Shown: positions 50,304 to 61,143, counted from the first letter of the stretch. The stretch: DNA of 64,000 nucleotides from Microbacterium arborescens (GCF_030369635.1 NZ_CP128474.1:3306342-3370341); one strand, 5' to 3'. The notes: generated from the sequence alone by a model not told the origin. Numbers and translations: made by a program.

Positions 50304-51737
50304 TCAGCCGTCCGAGCGCGCCGACCACCACTCGCGCAGCCGCTGCTCCGCGGCCTCCTCGCCGATCATCCCCTCGTCGAGACGGATGTCGAGCAGATAC
50401 CGGTACGCCTCGCCCACCTCACGGCCGGGTCGGATGCCGAGGACCTCCTGGATGCGGTTGCCGTCGAGCTCCGGGCGCATGGCGCCGAGCTCTTCGGCGG
50501 CCGCCAGCTCGTCGATGCGCCTCTCGATGTCGTCGTACGCCGACTTCAGGCGAGCCGCCTTGCGCTTGTTCCGCGTCGTGACGTCGGCGCGGGTGAGGAT
50601 GTGCAGTCGCTCGAGCTCATCCCCCGCGTCACGGACGTAGCGTCGGACGGCCGAATCGGTCCACGCCCCCTCCGAGTAGCCGAAGAACCGCAGGTGCAGT
50701 TCGACCAGGCGACTCACCGACGAGATCGTGTCGGAGTCGAAGCGGAGGGCCTGCAGGCGCTTGCGCGCCATCCGAGAGCCCTTGATGTCGTGGTGGTGGA
50801 AGCTCACACCCCCGCCGGGCTCGAGTTTGCGCGTCGCGGGCTTGCCGATGTCGTGCAGCAACGCGGCCAGTCGCAGCACGACATCCGGCGCTGCATCGGG
50901 ATTCCGTTCATACTCGAGCTCGATGGCCTGACGCAGCACCGTCAGAGAGTGCTCGTAGACATCCTTGTGGTGGTGGTGCTCGTCGATCTCGAGCCGCAGC
51001 GCCGGAACCTCGGGCAGCACGAGTTGCATGAGGCCGGTGTCGACGAGCAGCCGGATGCCGCGGGCAGGGTCGTCGGTGCGCAACAGCTTCACAAGCTCGC
51101 CCTGCACGCGCTCCGGGCTCACGATCGAGAGCGTCTCGCGCAGGTCGGTCATCGCCTGTTCGGTGGCGGGATCGACCGAGAACCCGAGCTGGGACGCGAA
51201 GCGCGCGGCCCGCAGCATCCGGAGCGGATCGTCGCCGAAACTCACGGCGGGATCACTCGGTGTGCGCAGCGTCGTGGCGACGAGGTCCTCGACCCCGCCG
51301 TTCGGGTCGACGAGCGAGGGTCCCGGCACGCGCAGCGCCATGGCGTTGACGGTGAAGTCGCGCCGCGCGAGATCCTGCTCGAGGGTGTCGCCGAACTCGA
51401 CCGTGGGCTTGCGGGTCACACCGTCGTAACTGTCGGCACGGTACGTCGTGATCTCGATCTGCTCGCCGCGCACCTTCGCGCCGATCGTCCCGAACGCACG
51501 ACCGATGTCCCATGTCGCGGTGGCGAGAGGCTCGACGACGCGCAGGATGTCGTCGGGTCGGGCGTTCGTGGTGAAGTCGAGATCGTTCGTCGCGCGTCCG
51601 AGCAGTGCATCTCGCACGGGACCGCCGACGATCGCCAGCTCGAAGCCGGCGCGCTCGAACGCGTCGGCCAGCGCCGAGACGACGGGAGATGCTGCCAGGG
51701 CGCGCAGGCGCGCGACACCCTCGGCCATGTTCAGCAT
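50304..51737 (-). CDS. cca: CCA tRNA nucleotidyltransferase with HD domain
   Basis: A 477-residue enzyme adding or repairing the 3' CCA of tRNAs. The nucleotidyltransferase signature is GGPVRDALLGR followed by NDLDFTTNA (about 38-58), with RRDFTVNAMA near 125. The HD phosphohydrolase domain is at about 255-375 (ALLHDIGKPATR). Domain order is typical of the actinobacterial type. It is a core gene of the origin side. In-frame ATGs at 51737 and 51728 are both possible starts. Confidence 0.95.
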   Translation of the reverse strand: MLNMAEGVARLRALAASPVVSALADAFERAGFELAIVGGPVRDALLGRATNDLDFTTNARPDDILRVVEPLATATWDIGRAFGTIGAKVRGEQIEITTYRADSYDGVTRKPTVEFGDTLEQDLARRDFTVNAMALRVPGPSLVDPNGGVEDLVATTLRTPSDPAVSFGDDPLRMLRAARFASQLGFSVDPATEQAMTDLRETLSIVSPERVQGELVKLLRTDDPARGIRLLVDTGLMQLVLPEVPALRLEIDEHHHHKDVYEHSLTVLRQAIELEYERNPDAAPDVVLRLAALLHDIGKPATRKLEPGGGVSFHHHDIKGSRMARKRLQALRFDSDTISSVSRLVELHLRFFGYSEGAWTDSAVRRYVRDAGDELERLHILTRADVTTRNKRKAARLKSAYDDIERRIDELAAAEELGAMRPELDGNRIQEVLGIRPGREVGEAYRYLLDIRLDEGMIGEEAAEQRLREWWSARSDG

Positions 51738-51793
51738 GACTCCGAGCCTACCGGCCCTCCCCCGGCGCTCCCGAGCCGGCGATCAGCTCGCGA

Positions 51794-53311
51794 TCAGTCG
51801 GCGAAACGCAGGAAGCCCGTGAACAGCAGCTCGCGCACGCGGGGCAGCAGGTCGGCGCGGAGCGCGGCGGCATCGACCTCGAGCAGGTCCGCGATCGCAG
51901 CGACCAGCACGCGGACCGGCAGGTCGCCGTCGCTGGCCCCGACGAGGGCAGCGAGCGCCGGATCGACGTCGAGCACGCGACCGAAGCCCGCCCCCTGGCG
52001 CAGTTCGATGACCTGCGGGTCTTCGGCTCCGGGTACGTGGTGGCGCGCTTCGGTCACATCCGGCGCGACGCGCAGCACCGCGGCATCCAGGTCGGCGTCG
52101 GTCATGCTCGAGAGCCGCTGCCAGGCGTCGAGAGACGCACCGATGTGGGGACCGAGAGCGCCCGGGATGCTGCCGGAGATGCGCTCGTAGCGGGCGAGCG
52201 TCGGGATGACCGTCGGGCGGTGCAGCGTGATGTACCCGAACCCGATGGCGGTGACCCCGCGCGCGGCGAAGTCGTCGAGCCACGCCTGCACGAGCGGGGC
52301 GTATGCGGGTGAGCCGGGCGCGGTGCCGCCATCGCGGACCCAGAGTTCGGCATAGGCGAGCGGATCGAGCTGCTCGCGCTCGACGACCCACGCATCCAGG
52401 ACGACGGAAGACTCCGACACCCACGAGCGCACCCGGTCGAGACCGTCCTCACCGGCGCGGTACTCCCAATTGCCGAGCAGCTGCGCGACTCCGCCCGGAG
52501 CGAGCACCGACCCGACCTCGCGCACGAACGCGGCGACGAGGTCATCGCCCGACATCCCGCCGTCGCGGTACTCGTACGCGGGCACACCCTCTACGCGCGG
52601 CGTGATGACGAACGGCGGGTTCGAGACGACACGCTCGAACTGCTCGCCCACCACCGGCTCGAACAGGCTGCCGGCACGCGTCTCGATGCCGTCGACGGCG
52701 TTGAGCAGCGCGTTCAGGCGCGTGAAGGCGAGAGCACGCTCCGACACGTCCGTCGCCACGACGCTGTCGCCCGTTCGGCGGGCTCGAAGAGCCTGGATGC
52801 CGCACCCTGTGCCGATATCGAGCACGCGTCCCACTCGCGACGTGAGCTGCAATCCCGCAAGCGTCAGTGAGGCACCGCCCACCCCGAGGACGTGACCGGT
52901 GGGCAACGGGCCGCCCACCGCGGCCTCGTCGAGGTCGCTCGCGATCCACCAGTGCCCCTCGCCCGCGGCATCCGAGATGTCCTGCGGACGCACGAGCGCG
53001 TCGGGCACGACGAGGTGGCCGTCGACGTGCGCGAGCCCGAGCTCGATCAGGCCCGCTGCTCCGAGCGACGGCAACGCGGCGTCGACCGACTCACGCGGCG
53101 CCGGACCACCCAGGAACAGCAGGCCCGCCAGCACAGCGAGGGCGTCGGTTCGCCCGGCCAGCACGCGACGGGCGGGCTCGGTGAGGCCGTGACCCACCGC
53201 CGTCTCGACCATCGAGCCCCAGAGCTCGCGCACGGCGTCGGCGCGATAGCCCGCGGCATCCAGATCGGTACGGAGCGCCGTGCAGCGGTCGGCGTCGGGG
53301 TGAAGAGTCAC
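51794..53311 (-). CDS. SAM-dependent methyltransferase (N6-type, NPPF motif)
   Basis: A 505-residue methyltransferase. An N-terminal domain of about 150 residues (DUF7059-like) precedes the Rossmann fold, with VLDIGTGCGIQAL (motif I, about 163) and VVSNPPFVITP (motif IV, about 230). NPPF-type enzymes methylate nitrogen of nucleic-acid bases or glutamine. The C-terminal 150 residues resemble no domain I can name. GTG at 53311 is the most likely start, although the purine run before it is very close. It is a common gene beside cca in Actinobacteria. Confidence 0.82.
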   Translation of the reverse strand: MTLHPDADRCTALRTDLDAAGYRADAVRELWGSMVETAVGHGLTEPARRVLAGRTDALAVLAGLLFLGGPAPRESVDAALPSLGAAGLIELGLAHVDGHLVVPDALVRPQDISDAAGEGHWWIASDLDEAAVGGPLPTGHVLGVGGASLTLAGLQLTSRVGRVLDIGTGCGIQALRARRTGDSVVATDVSERALAFTRLNALLNAVDGIETRAGSLFEPVVGEQFERVVSNPPFVITPRVEGVPAYEYRDGGMSGDDLVAAFVREVGSVLAPGGVAQLLGNWEYRAGEDGLDRVRSWVSESSVVLDAWVVEREQLDPLAYAELWVRDGGTAPGSPAYAPLVQAWLDDFAARGVTAIGFGYITLHRPTVIPTLARYERISGSIPGALGPHIGASLDAWQRLSSMTDADLDAAVLRVAPDVTEARHHVPGAEDPQVIELRQGAGFGRVLDVDPALAALVGASDGDLPVRVLVAAIADLLEVDAAALRADLLPRVRELLFTGFLRFAD

Positions 53312-53438
53312 TCCCCCATTCAACCGTGCGTATGCGCGAATAGCCCGAGGCCCGGCCCGCCTCGGATGACGCACAGGGCGGCCACTCTAGACTCTGTGCG
53401 ACCCTGCGATCGGGTATCGCAGCGGGTCGAGAGCCGCC

Positions 53439-55568
53439 ATGACCGACATTTCCCCTGCCACCGCCCGCGCCCGTCGCGGCCGTCGCGGTGCCCGCGTACT
53501 CGGCTGGCTCGCCGCTGCCGCGATCGTCATCGCCCCGCTCGCCTCTCCCGCCGCCGCCGTCGCCGAGACGTCGCCGAGCCCGACACCGAGTGCCAGTCCG
53601 ACGCCCGGCGCCCCCGGGGTGGCCACGCTCATCGCCGCTCCCGCGAGCGGCGGGCTCGTCGCGAACGGCAGCGACGCGGTGATCTCGGTGGATCAGCGGA
53701 ACGGTTCACCGCGCGCACTGCCCGCCGGCACCGTGTCGGTGTCACTGTCGCGCTCTGCGCTGACATCGCCGCAGGCGGTCGTCGACTGGTTGCGCCCCGC
53801 CGAGGACGCCGACGAGACACTGCCGGTCTTCGAAGAGGTCGCCAGCACCGATGTCACCGAGCTCGCGGCCGGCGACGAGCGCGCCACGAATGTGTCGATC
53901 TCAGCGACCGAGAAGGACCTCGTCGGCCTCGCCCCCGGCGTCTACCCCGTCGTGGCCTCCGGTCCCGGCGGGTCGGCGCGCACGGTCATCACCGTGCCCC
54001 GCACCGACGCACCGCCGCGCTCGGTCACCGTCATCGTCCCCGTCACCGCGGGCGCCCGCACGTCGGGCATGCTCACGGCCGCGGAGCTCTCCGAGCTCAC
54101 CGCCGAGAACGGTGCGCTCAGTGCTGTTCTCGATGCCGTGACCGGCACTCCTGCCGTCCTCGCTGTCGACCCGGCGATCGTCGCCTCGATCCGGGTTCTG
54201 GGATCGAGCGCCCCCGCGAGCGCCACCGGCTGGCTCACGAGCCTCATGTCTCTCCCCAACGAGCGCTTCGCCCTGCAGTTCGGTGACGCCGACCTCGCGA
54301 CCCAGGTCCACGCCGGCCTGACGGCGCCGCTCGAGCCCACAACCCTCGCCCCGTACGCCGACCCGGCCGACTTCAGCGCCTCCGCAGGTTCGACCACCCC
54401 CGCTGCCGTGCCCGACCTGCGGCAGCTGCTCGCCGTCGGAACCGCGGCGAACACCGTCCGCGACGTGTTCTGGCCGGCCGGTGGCACCGCCGGACCGGAT
54501 GTCGTCACGACGCTCGACGCCCAGGCCGACGCAGACGCCGACGTGCTCACCCTCGTGCCGTCCGACACCGTTGCCGGCGATGGCGGCGTTCGCGCCGCGG
54601 CGGGCGACGCCGATCTGCTGGTCTACGACAACCTCGTCTCGGCCGAGCTCGCACGCGTCGCCGCCGCCTCGGACGACGCACCGGTTCGCAGCGCCGAACT
54701 CGCGGCAGCCACCGCGCAGGTCGCCCTCAGCGGCGAGACCCCGATCGTCACGACCATCGATCGGCCGGCGGCGAGCTCGCGCACCAGCATCAGGGCGGCG
54801 ATCTCCGCCGTCACCGGCAGCGCGGGGGCGACCCCGACGTCGCTGCTAGCCCTTCGTGCGGCAGCGCCGGCTCAGGTCACCGTCGCCGACATCCCCGCCG
54901 CCGCCGACCGCGTCGCGGCCCTCCAACGCTTCCTCGCCGACGAGGAACGGCTCGCGACCTTCGCCACGGCGTTAGTCGAGCCCACGCAGCTGACGGCACG
55001 CGAACGCACCGCCATCCTGCAGCTGATCGGCGACGGCTGGCTGAATGACCCGACCGCGTGGGCGACCGCCGTGGCGCAGCACGAGCAGAACACCGAGAGC
55101 ACGCTGGATGCCGTCGGTATCGCCAATCCCGGCACCATCAACTTCCTCGCCACGAGTGCGCCCATCCCGGTCACCGTTCGGAACGACCTGCCCTGGCCGG
55201 TCTCGCTCGTGCTCTTCGCCGAGACCGGCGACCCCCGACTCATCGTGCAGAAGGCGACCGTCGTCGAAGCGGGGGCGCAGCAGAACACCCGTGTCGACGT
55301 GCCGGTCGAGGCACGCGTCGGAAGCGGAGACACCACCCTCAGCCTGCAGTTGCGCAGCACCGCCGCCGTGCCGATCGGCGCATCGGAAGCCATCGGTCTC
55401 ACGGTGCGCGCCGAGTGGGAATCGGTCGGCATCACGGCCATCATCGTGATCGTCGTCGTCCTCTTCGCGGGCGGCGTGATCCGCACGGTCCTGAAGCTCC
55501 GGCGGCGCCGGAACGAGAACGCAGCTGAACAGCAGGACACCCCCGAACAGCAGGAGAGCACCGAGTGA
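53439..55568 (+). CDS. DUF6049-like exported protein upstream of murJ
   Basis: A 709-residue protein with a signal peptide (residues 1-43), a Pro/Ser-rich stretch, a large extracytoplasmic region and a single C-terminal helix at about 662-685 followed by RRRRNE and an acidic tail. It is thus anchored in the membrane with most of it outside. It overlaps murJ by GTGA. In Actinobacteria a protein of this kind is commonly encoded directly before murJ, suggesting a cell-wall role, but its function is unknown. Confidence 0.85.
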   Translation: MTDISPATARARRGRRGARVLGWLAAAAIVIAPLASPAAAVAETSPSPTPSASPTPGAPGVATLIAAPASGGLVANGSDAVISVDQRNGSPRALPAGTVSVSLSRSALTSPQAVVDWLRPAEDADETLPVFEEVASTDVTELAAGDERATNVSISATEKDLVGLAPGVYPVVASGPGGSARTVITVPRTDAPPRSVTVIVPVTAGARTSGMLTAAELSELTAENGALSAVLDAVTGTPAVLAVDPAIVASIRVLGSSAPASATGWLTSLMSLPNERFALQFGDADLATQVHAGLTAPLEPTTLAPYADPADFSASAGSTTPAAVPDLRQLLAVGTAANTVRDVFWPAGGTAGPDVVTTLDAQADADADVLTLVPSDTVAGDGGVRAAAGDADLLVYDNLVSAELARVAAASDDAPVRSAELAAATAQVALSGETPIVTTIDRPAASSRTSIRAAISAVTGSAGATPTSLLALRAAAPAQVTVADIPAAADRVAALQRFLADEERLATFATALVEPTQLTARERTAILQLIGDGWLNDPTAWATAVAQHEQNTESTLDAVGIANPGTINFLATSAPIPVTVRNDLPWPVSLVLFAETGDPRLIVQKATVVEAGAQQNTRVDVPVEARVGSGDTTLSLQLRSTAAVPIGASEAIGLTVRAEWESVGITAIIVIVVVLFAGGVIRTVLKLRRRRNENAAEQQDTPEQQESTE

Positions 55569-57160
55569 GCGGAATCGGCCGGGCAGGAGCGGTCGTCGCC
55601 GCGGGAACACTCGTCTCCCGGGTCACGGGTCTCGTGCGCAATATCGTGCTCGCTGCAGCGCTCGGAACAGTGGGCGCAGGCGCGGCGGACGCTTTCACGC
55701 TCGCCACGCAGCTGCCGAACAACATCTACGCGATCATCTCGTCGGGTCTGCTCGCCGGCGTGATCGTTCCCCAGATCATCCAGGCGGCCAAGCACCGCGA
55801 CGGCGGCAGCGCCTTCGTGTCGAAGCTGCTGACGCTCGGGGTGATCGCCCTGGCGGTGACGACCGCGGTGGCGGTCATCACCGCCCCGCTGCTGGTGATC
55901 GCCTACGGCGGCAAGCTGGCACCCGAGACCCAGGCGCTGGCGCTGGCTTTCGCCTACTGGTGCCTCCCCCAGCTGCTTTTCTACGGCCTGTACGCGCTGC
56001 TCGGCGAGATCCTGAACGCCCGTCGCGTGTTCGGCCCCTTCGCGTGGTCGCCGATCATCAACAACGTCGTCTCCATCACCGGGTTCCTGGTCTTCATCTG
56101 GATGTTCGGCGTCCGCGAGGACGCGGTCGGATGGACGCCGACGATGGTCGCCATCATGGGCGGTACGGCGACCCTCGGCATCGTCTTCCAAGCCCTCGTG
56201 CTACTGCTGTTCTGGCGCCGGGCCGGGCTTCGTGTCCGCCCGGACTTCCAGTGGCGCGGCATCGGCCTGCGGCACATCGGCCGGCTGGCGGGCTGGACCT
56301 TCCTGATGGTCGTCGTCGGGCAGGTCGCAGGACTCATCCAGACCAACATCGTGGGCTCGGCGTCATCCAGCGCCCCATCGATCGCCGTCCTGTCGTACGC
56401 CTGGCTCGTCTTCATGCTGCCGTTCTCGGTGATCGTGCTGTCGATCGGCACGCCGTACTTCACCCGGCTCAGCGAACACGTGTCGGCAGGTCGGCCCGAC
56501 GCGCTGCGTGCCGACCTGGATTCGGCGACTCGCACCATCGGGATCTTCATGGTCGGCGCGCTCGCGGCGATCGTGGCGGCGATCGTGCCGATCTCCCGCG
56601 TCTTCACGAAGACGCCCGATGCCGCCCAGGCCTTCGCCTGGGTGCTCGCGGCGTATCTGGTGGCCCTCCTCCCCCTGTCGTTCCAGTTCGTGCTTCAGCG
56701 GACGTTCTACGCCTATCAGGACACCCGCACACCGTTCTTCTTCACCCTTGCCCAGGCGGTGCTGGTCATCGTGACGGCACTCATCGCTGCGGCCTTCCTG
56801 CCGCTCGAGCACCTCGCGGTCGGCATCGCCCTCGGACAGTCGCTCGCCAACGTCGTGCAGCTCGCTCTCGCCGTCATCCTGTTGCGCCGCAAGATCGGGC
56901 CGCTGGGCCTGGGTGGTGCGGTCCGCGCGGTCATCCGCTTCGTCGTCGCCGGAATCCCGGCCGCGATGGTCGGCTGGCTCGTCTTCGCATCGCTCGGCGG
57001 CAGCGCGGGCTGGGTGGCCGGCGGCTACATCGGCGCACTTCTGGGCGGCGCTGTCATCGGCCTGACGACCCTCGTGGTGTATGTCGGCCTTCTCGCCGTC
57101 CTGCGCGCACCGGAGCTCGGCACCGCGGTGCGGACGGTGCGGCGCATCCTCGGTCGCTGA
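55565..57160 (+). CDS. murJ: Lipid II flippase MurJ (MviN family)
   Basis: A 531-residue membrane protein with about 14 helices that flips lipid II across the membrane for peptidoglycan synthesis. The N-terminus GTLVSRVTGLVRNIVLAAAL and the motif QLPNNIYAIISSGLLAGVIVP (shown in part) are family hallmarks. There is no C-terminal pseudokinase domain, unlike the mycobacterial form. The GTG at 55565 overlaps the upstream stop. Confidence 0.95.
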   Translation: MSGIGRAGAVVAAGTLVSRVTGLVRNIVLAAALGTVGAGAADAFTLATQLPNNIYAIISSGLLAGVIVPQIIQAAKHRDGGSAFVSKLLTLGVIALAVTTAVAVITAPLLVIAYGGKLAPETQALALAFAYWCLPQLLFYGLYALLGEILNARRVFGPFAWSPIINNVVSITGFLVFIWMFGVREDAVGWTPTMVAIMGGTATLGIVFQALVLLLFWRRAGLRVRPDFQWRGIGLRHIGRLAGWTFLMVVVGQVAGLIQTNIVGSASSSAPSIAVLSYAWLVFMLPFSVIVLSIGTPYFTRLSEHVSAGRPDALRADLDSATRTIGIFMVGALAAIVAAIVPISRVFTKTPDAAQAFAWVLAAYLVALLPLSFQFVLQRTFYAYQDTRTPFFFTLAQAVLVIVTALIAAAFLPLEHLAVGIALGQSLANVVQLALAVILLRRKIGPLGLGGAVRAVIRFVVAGIPAAMVGWLVFASLGGSAGWVAGGYIGALLGGAVIGLTTLVVYVGLLAVLRAPELGTAVRTVRRILGR

Positions 57161-57175
57161 CACCCCTCCGCCACG

Positions 57176-57198
57176 GCCGCGGGGGAATGCCCCGCGGC
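57176..57198 (+). terminator. Hairpin after murJ
   Basis: GCCGCGGGG (57176-57184), a 5-base loop and CCCCGCGGC (57190-57198) form a perfect 9-bp stem 16 bases past the murJ stop. There is no U-tract. Confidence 0.55.
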
Positions 57199-57264
57199 TA
57201 CCATGGGTTGGACGTGTCGGGGTATCCGCGACGCGGATTCCAGACCCCAGAAAGGGATGTCGAC

Positions 57265-58278
<1,014 letters not shown>

Positions 58279-58293
58279 CAGGAACAATTCGCC

Positions 58294-58316
58294 CGCGTAC
58301 GTCGTTGACGTACGCG
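58294..58316 (+). promoter_or_regulatory. Hairpin between trxB and trxA
   Basis: CGCGTACGTC, a GTT loop and GACGTACGCG form a perfect 10-bp stem in the 61-base gap. It could adjust the trxB/trxA ratio by processing or attenuation. Confidence 0.5.
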
Positions 58317-58339
58317 ACACCCTTTCGAAGGAGATCACC

Positions 58340-58663
58340 ATGACCGCCAAGGCCACGACCGAGAGCACCTGGCAGCAGGACGTCCTCGACGCCGATGGAC
58401 CCGTCCTCGTCGACTTCTGGGCCGCGTGGTGCGGTCCCTGCCGCATGGTCGGCCCCATCCTCGACGAGATCGCCACTGAGCACCCCGAGAAGATCACGGT
58501 GCTCAAGCTGAACGTCGACGAGAACCCCAATCTCGCCATGCAGTACCAGATCACCTCCATCCCGGCGATGAAGGTCTTCAACAAGGGCGAGGTCGAGAAG
58601 ACGATCATCGGCGCGAAGCCGAAGTTCGCACTCGAGCAGGACCTCGCCTCATACATCGGCTGA
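58340..58663 (+). CDS. trxA: Thioredoxin
   Basis: A 107-residue thioredoxin, the general cytoplasmic disulphide reductant. Active site WCGPC at 30-34, cis-proline in TSIPAM near 73-78. ATG at 58340 has an excellent GAAGGAG upstream. It is followed by a clear intrinsic terminator. Confidence 0.97.
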   Translation: MTAKATTESTWQQDVLDADGPVLVDFWAAWCGPCRMVGPILDEIATEHPEKITVLKLNVDENPNLAMQYQITSIPAMKVFNKGEVEKTIIGAKPKFALEQDLASYIG

Positions 58664-58683
58664 GATCTCAGGCGCTCTCACAG

Positions 58684-58722
58684 AAGCCCCGGTCGGATAT
58701 CTAATCTGACCGGGGCTTTTTC
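58684..58722 (+). terminator. Intrinsic terminator after trxA
   Basis: AAGCCCCGGTC pairs with GACCGGGGCTT, followed by a run of T (TTTTT). It is the best terminator in the window and lies about 20 bases past the trxA stop, in a convergent gap. Confidence 0.9.
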
Positions 58723-58748
58723 GTGCTTCGAACGAGGACTATTCAACT

Positions 58749-59087
58749 TCAGGAGGCGTCTGCGCGTGTCGCGGCATCCCAACGCCTGTGGGGTTCGCTG
58801 CCGAGCAGTCGCCACACCGCCCTCGTCAACTCCGGGTGATCCATCGCGATCTGTCGGAGCACGCGGTAGTTGCGGGCCGAGCTCGGGCGCCCACCGCCGT
58901 ACGCGGCGATGTCCTCGGCTCGGAGCATGAGCACGACCAGTTCATCGACGGACGGCAGCTCCTCCATGAACTCCCACGGGTCCTCACCCGCCCGGAGCCG
59001 CTCCTCGACGAGCACTGACAGCTCATCAGCTGCCTCCGCGCGCAGCAGCTCGACGCTCGCTCGGCGGGGGTTCTGCTCGTCGGTCAC
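58749..59087 (-). CDS. Hypothetical protein near parB
   Basis: A 112-residue acidic, probably helical and soluble protein. It contains EDPWEFMEELPSVDELVVLML and RNYRVLRQIAMDHPELTRAVW in its central and C-terminal parts. I do not recognise the family. It lies on the parB strand, 33 bases after the parB stop, so it may share that transcript. Confidence 0.7.
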   Translation of the reverse strand: MTDEQNPRRASVELLRAEAADELSVLVEERLRAGEDPWEFMEELPSVDELVVLMLRAEDIAAYGGGRPSSARNYRVLRQIAMDHPELTRAVWRLLGSEPHRRWDAATRADAS

Positions 59088-59120
59088 CGAACAAGCCTAC
59101 GTCGCGTCACCGACACGGGG

Positions 59121-60104
59121 TCAGCGTGCTCCGTATGCATCCTCACCGAGCTCGGCGAGGATGCGGTTCAGATCCTGGATCGTCGCGAAGTCGACGACGA
59201 TCTGTCCCTTGCGAGCCCCGAGCGAGATCTTCACCTTGGTATCGAGACGGTCGCCGAGTCGTCCCGCGACCTCATCGAGGTGCGCACGCACTCCCCCCGC
59301 CTTGGGGGCGGGGCGACGGGTACCGGCAGCCTCGATGGTCTTCGCCGCGGCCTCGGCAGCGCGGACCGACAGATCCTCGTTGACGATCTTGTCCGCGAGG
59401 CGCTGCATACCGTCGGCGCCGTCGACCGAAAGGATCGCACGCGCATGGCCGGCGCTGAGGACACCCGCCGCGACGCGTTGCTGCACCGGTACCGGCAGCC
59501 GCAACAGACGGATCGTGTTGCTGATCTGCGGGCGTGAGCGTCCGATGCGCGTAGCGAGCTCTTCCTGCGTGATGCCGAAGTCCTCGAGGAGCTGCTGGTA
59601 GGCGGATGCCTCTTCGAGCGGGTTCAGCTGCGATCGGTGCAGGTTCTCGAGGAGGGCATCTCGGAGGAGATTCTCGTCGGAGGTGTCACGCAGGACCGCC
59701 GGAATAGCGGTGAGTCCGGCCTCACGCGCGGCACGTGTGCGCCGCTCCCCCATGATCAGCTCGTACTTGCCGTCCTCGTTCGTGCGGACGACGACGGGCT
59801 GCAGCACCCCGAACTCACGCACACTGTGCACGAGTTCCGCCAGGTCGTCGCTATCGAAGTGCGTACGCGGCTGCCGGGGGTTGGGAACGATGTCGTTCGG
59901 GTCGACCTGGATCAGCGCTGCGCCGGGAATCGAGACGAGCTCGGGGGCATCACTCTGCTCTGTCGCCGACGACGCGGGCGCCTCAACCGTGGCCGCACCA
60001 TTCCTGCCGCCCGGGAAGAACACGTCGACGGGTCGAGCCTCCGTCGCCTCAGAAGTCGGGATGAGTGCGCCGATCCCTCGACCCAATCCGGTGCGCTTGG
60101 CCAT
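59121..60104 (-). CDS. parB: Chromosome partitioning protein ParB
   Basis: A 327-residue CTP-dependent DNA clamp that loads at parS near the origin. Starts MAKRTGLGRGIGALIP. The ParB/Sulfiredoxin-like CTPase region is at about 70-165 (IVPNPRQPRTHF and LIMGERRTRAAREAG), the HTH at about 170-230 (ITQEELATRIGRSRPQISN) and the dimerisation domain at the C-terminus. It overlaps parA (TGATG). parS sites flank the neighbouring genes. Confidence 0.96.
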   Translation of the reverse strand: MAKRTGLGRGIGALIPTSEATEARPVDVFFPGGRNGAATVEAPASSATEQSDAPELVSIPGAALIQVDPNDIVPNPRQPRTHFDSDDLAELVHSVREFGVLQPVVVRTNEDGKYELIMGERRTRAAREAGLTAIPAVLRDTSDENLLRDALLENLHRSQLNPLEEASAYQQLLEDFGITQEELATRIGRSRPQISNTIRLLRLPVPVQQRVAAGVLSAGHARAILSVDGADGMQRLADKIVNEDLSVRAAEAAAKTIEAAGTRRPAPKAGGVRAHLDEVAGRLGDRLDTKVKISLGARKGQIVVDFATIQDLNRILAELGEDAYGAR

Positions 60105-61033
60105 CAGGCTTCTCCCTTGTTTCCTTGTGTCGTCGCAGAAGCTCGCTGAGCGATCTCGACGGCCGCCTCGCGGTATGCCACCGCGCCGGCCGACTGCCCA
60201 TCGTAAGCGATCACGGTCTGTCCGAAGCTCGGCGCTTCCGACACGCGCACAGAGCGCGGGATCACCGTGCGGAGCACCTCGTTCGGGAAGTGCGACCGCA
60301 CCTCCTCCGCCACCTGCTGCGCCAGTCGGGTACGTCCGTCGTACATCGTCAGGAGAATCGTCGAGAGGTGAAGCCGGCTGTTCAGGTGCTTCTGGATCAT
60401 CGACACGCTGCCGAGCAGCTGGCTGAGCCCTTCGAGCGCGTAGTACTCGCACTGGATGGGGATCAATAGTTCGTGCGCAGCCGTGAAGGCGTTGATCGTG
60501 AGAAGACCCAGCGACGGCGGGCAATCGATCACCACGAAATCGATGCGCTCCTCCACCGAGGCGAGATAGTCCTCGACCGCCGTTCGCAAGCGATGCTCGC
60601 GAGCGACCTGAGATACCAGCTCGATCTCGGCGCCAGCCAGATGGATGGTGCTGGGAGCGCAGAGGAGATTAGGGGATTCCGGGCTCACCTGGACGATGTC
60701 TGACAGTGGAAACTGGTCGATCAGTACGTCGTACACGCTCGGGACATCCGCACTGTGGGGCACGCCCAACGCGGTCGAGGCGTTTCCTTGCGGATCGAGG
60801 TCGATCACGAGCACGCGTGCACCCAGCGAAGCGAGGGATGCAGCCAGGTTCACCGCGGTGGTCGTCTTACCCACTCCGCCCTTCTGGTTGGAGACCGTCA
60901 TGACACGGGTGTCGCCACTGAAATCGATCGACACAGCGTCGAGCGCGCGGCGACGGGATGACAGGTCCGCCAACTCGCGAGCCAGCGGAGAATCGAACGT
61001 CAACGACGCGCGGCCCGACTCGGGTTCTGCCAT
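60104..61033 (-). CDS. parA: Chromosome partitioning ATPase ParA
   Basis: A 309-residue MinD/ParA-type ATPase that drives origin segregation with ParB. The deviant Walker A KGGVGKTTT is at residues 51-59 and switch I region DLDPQGNAS near 78-86. About 40 residues precede the core (a Leu/Arg-rich stretch), as in many Actinobacteria. The start is ATG at 61033. Two parS sites lie 48 and 74 bases upstream. Confidence 0.96.
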   Translation of the reverse strand: MAEPESGRASLTFDSPLARELADLSSRRRALDAVSIDFSGDTRVMTVSNQKGGVGKTTTAVNLAASLASLGARVLVIDLDPQGNASTALGVPHSADVPSVYDVLIDQFPLSDIVQVSPESPNLLCAPSTIHLAGAEIELVSQVAREHRLRTAVEDYLASVEERIDFVVIDCPPSLGLLTINAFTAAHELLIPIQCEYYALEGLSQLLGSVSMIQKHLNSRLHLSTILLTMYDGRTRLAQQVAEEVRSHFPNEVLRTVIPRSVRVSEAPSFGQTVIAYDGQSAGAVAYREAAVEIAQRASATTQGNKGEA

Positions 61034-61080
61034 TCGTTCAACTCCTCGGTTCGTGATCTCACTCTACGGACGCCCTCTGA

Positions 61081-61096
61081 TGTTTCACGTGAAACG
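61081..61096. promoter_or_regulatory. parS-like site 1
   Basis: TGTTTCACGTGAAACG: one base off the parS consensus. It lies in the gap between parA and rsmG. Confidence 0.85.
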
Positions 61097-61106
61097 GATG
61101 GGGTGA

Positions 61107-61122
61107 TGTTTCACGTGAAACG
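61107..61122. promoter_or_regulatory. parS-like site 2
   Basis: TGTTTCACGTGAAACG: the same variant as site 1, 26 bases away in the same gap. Confidence 0.85.
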
Positions 61123-61143
61123 GGGGTTGGTGTCGCAGCCCGA

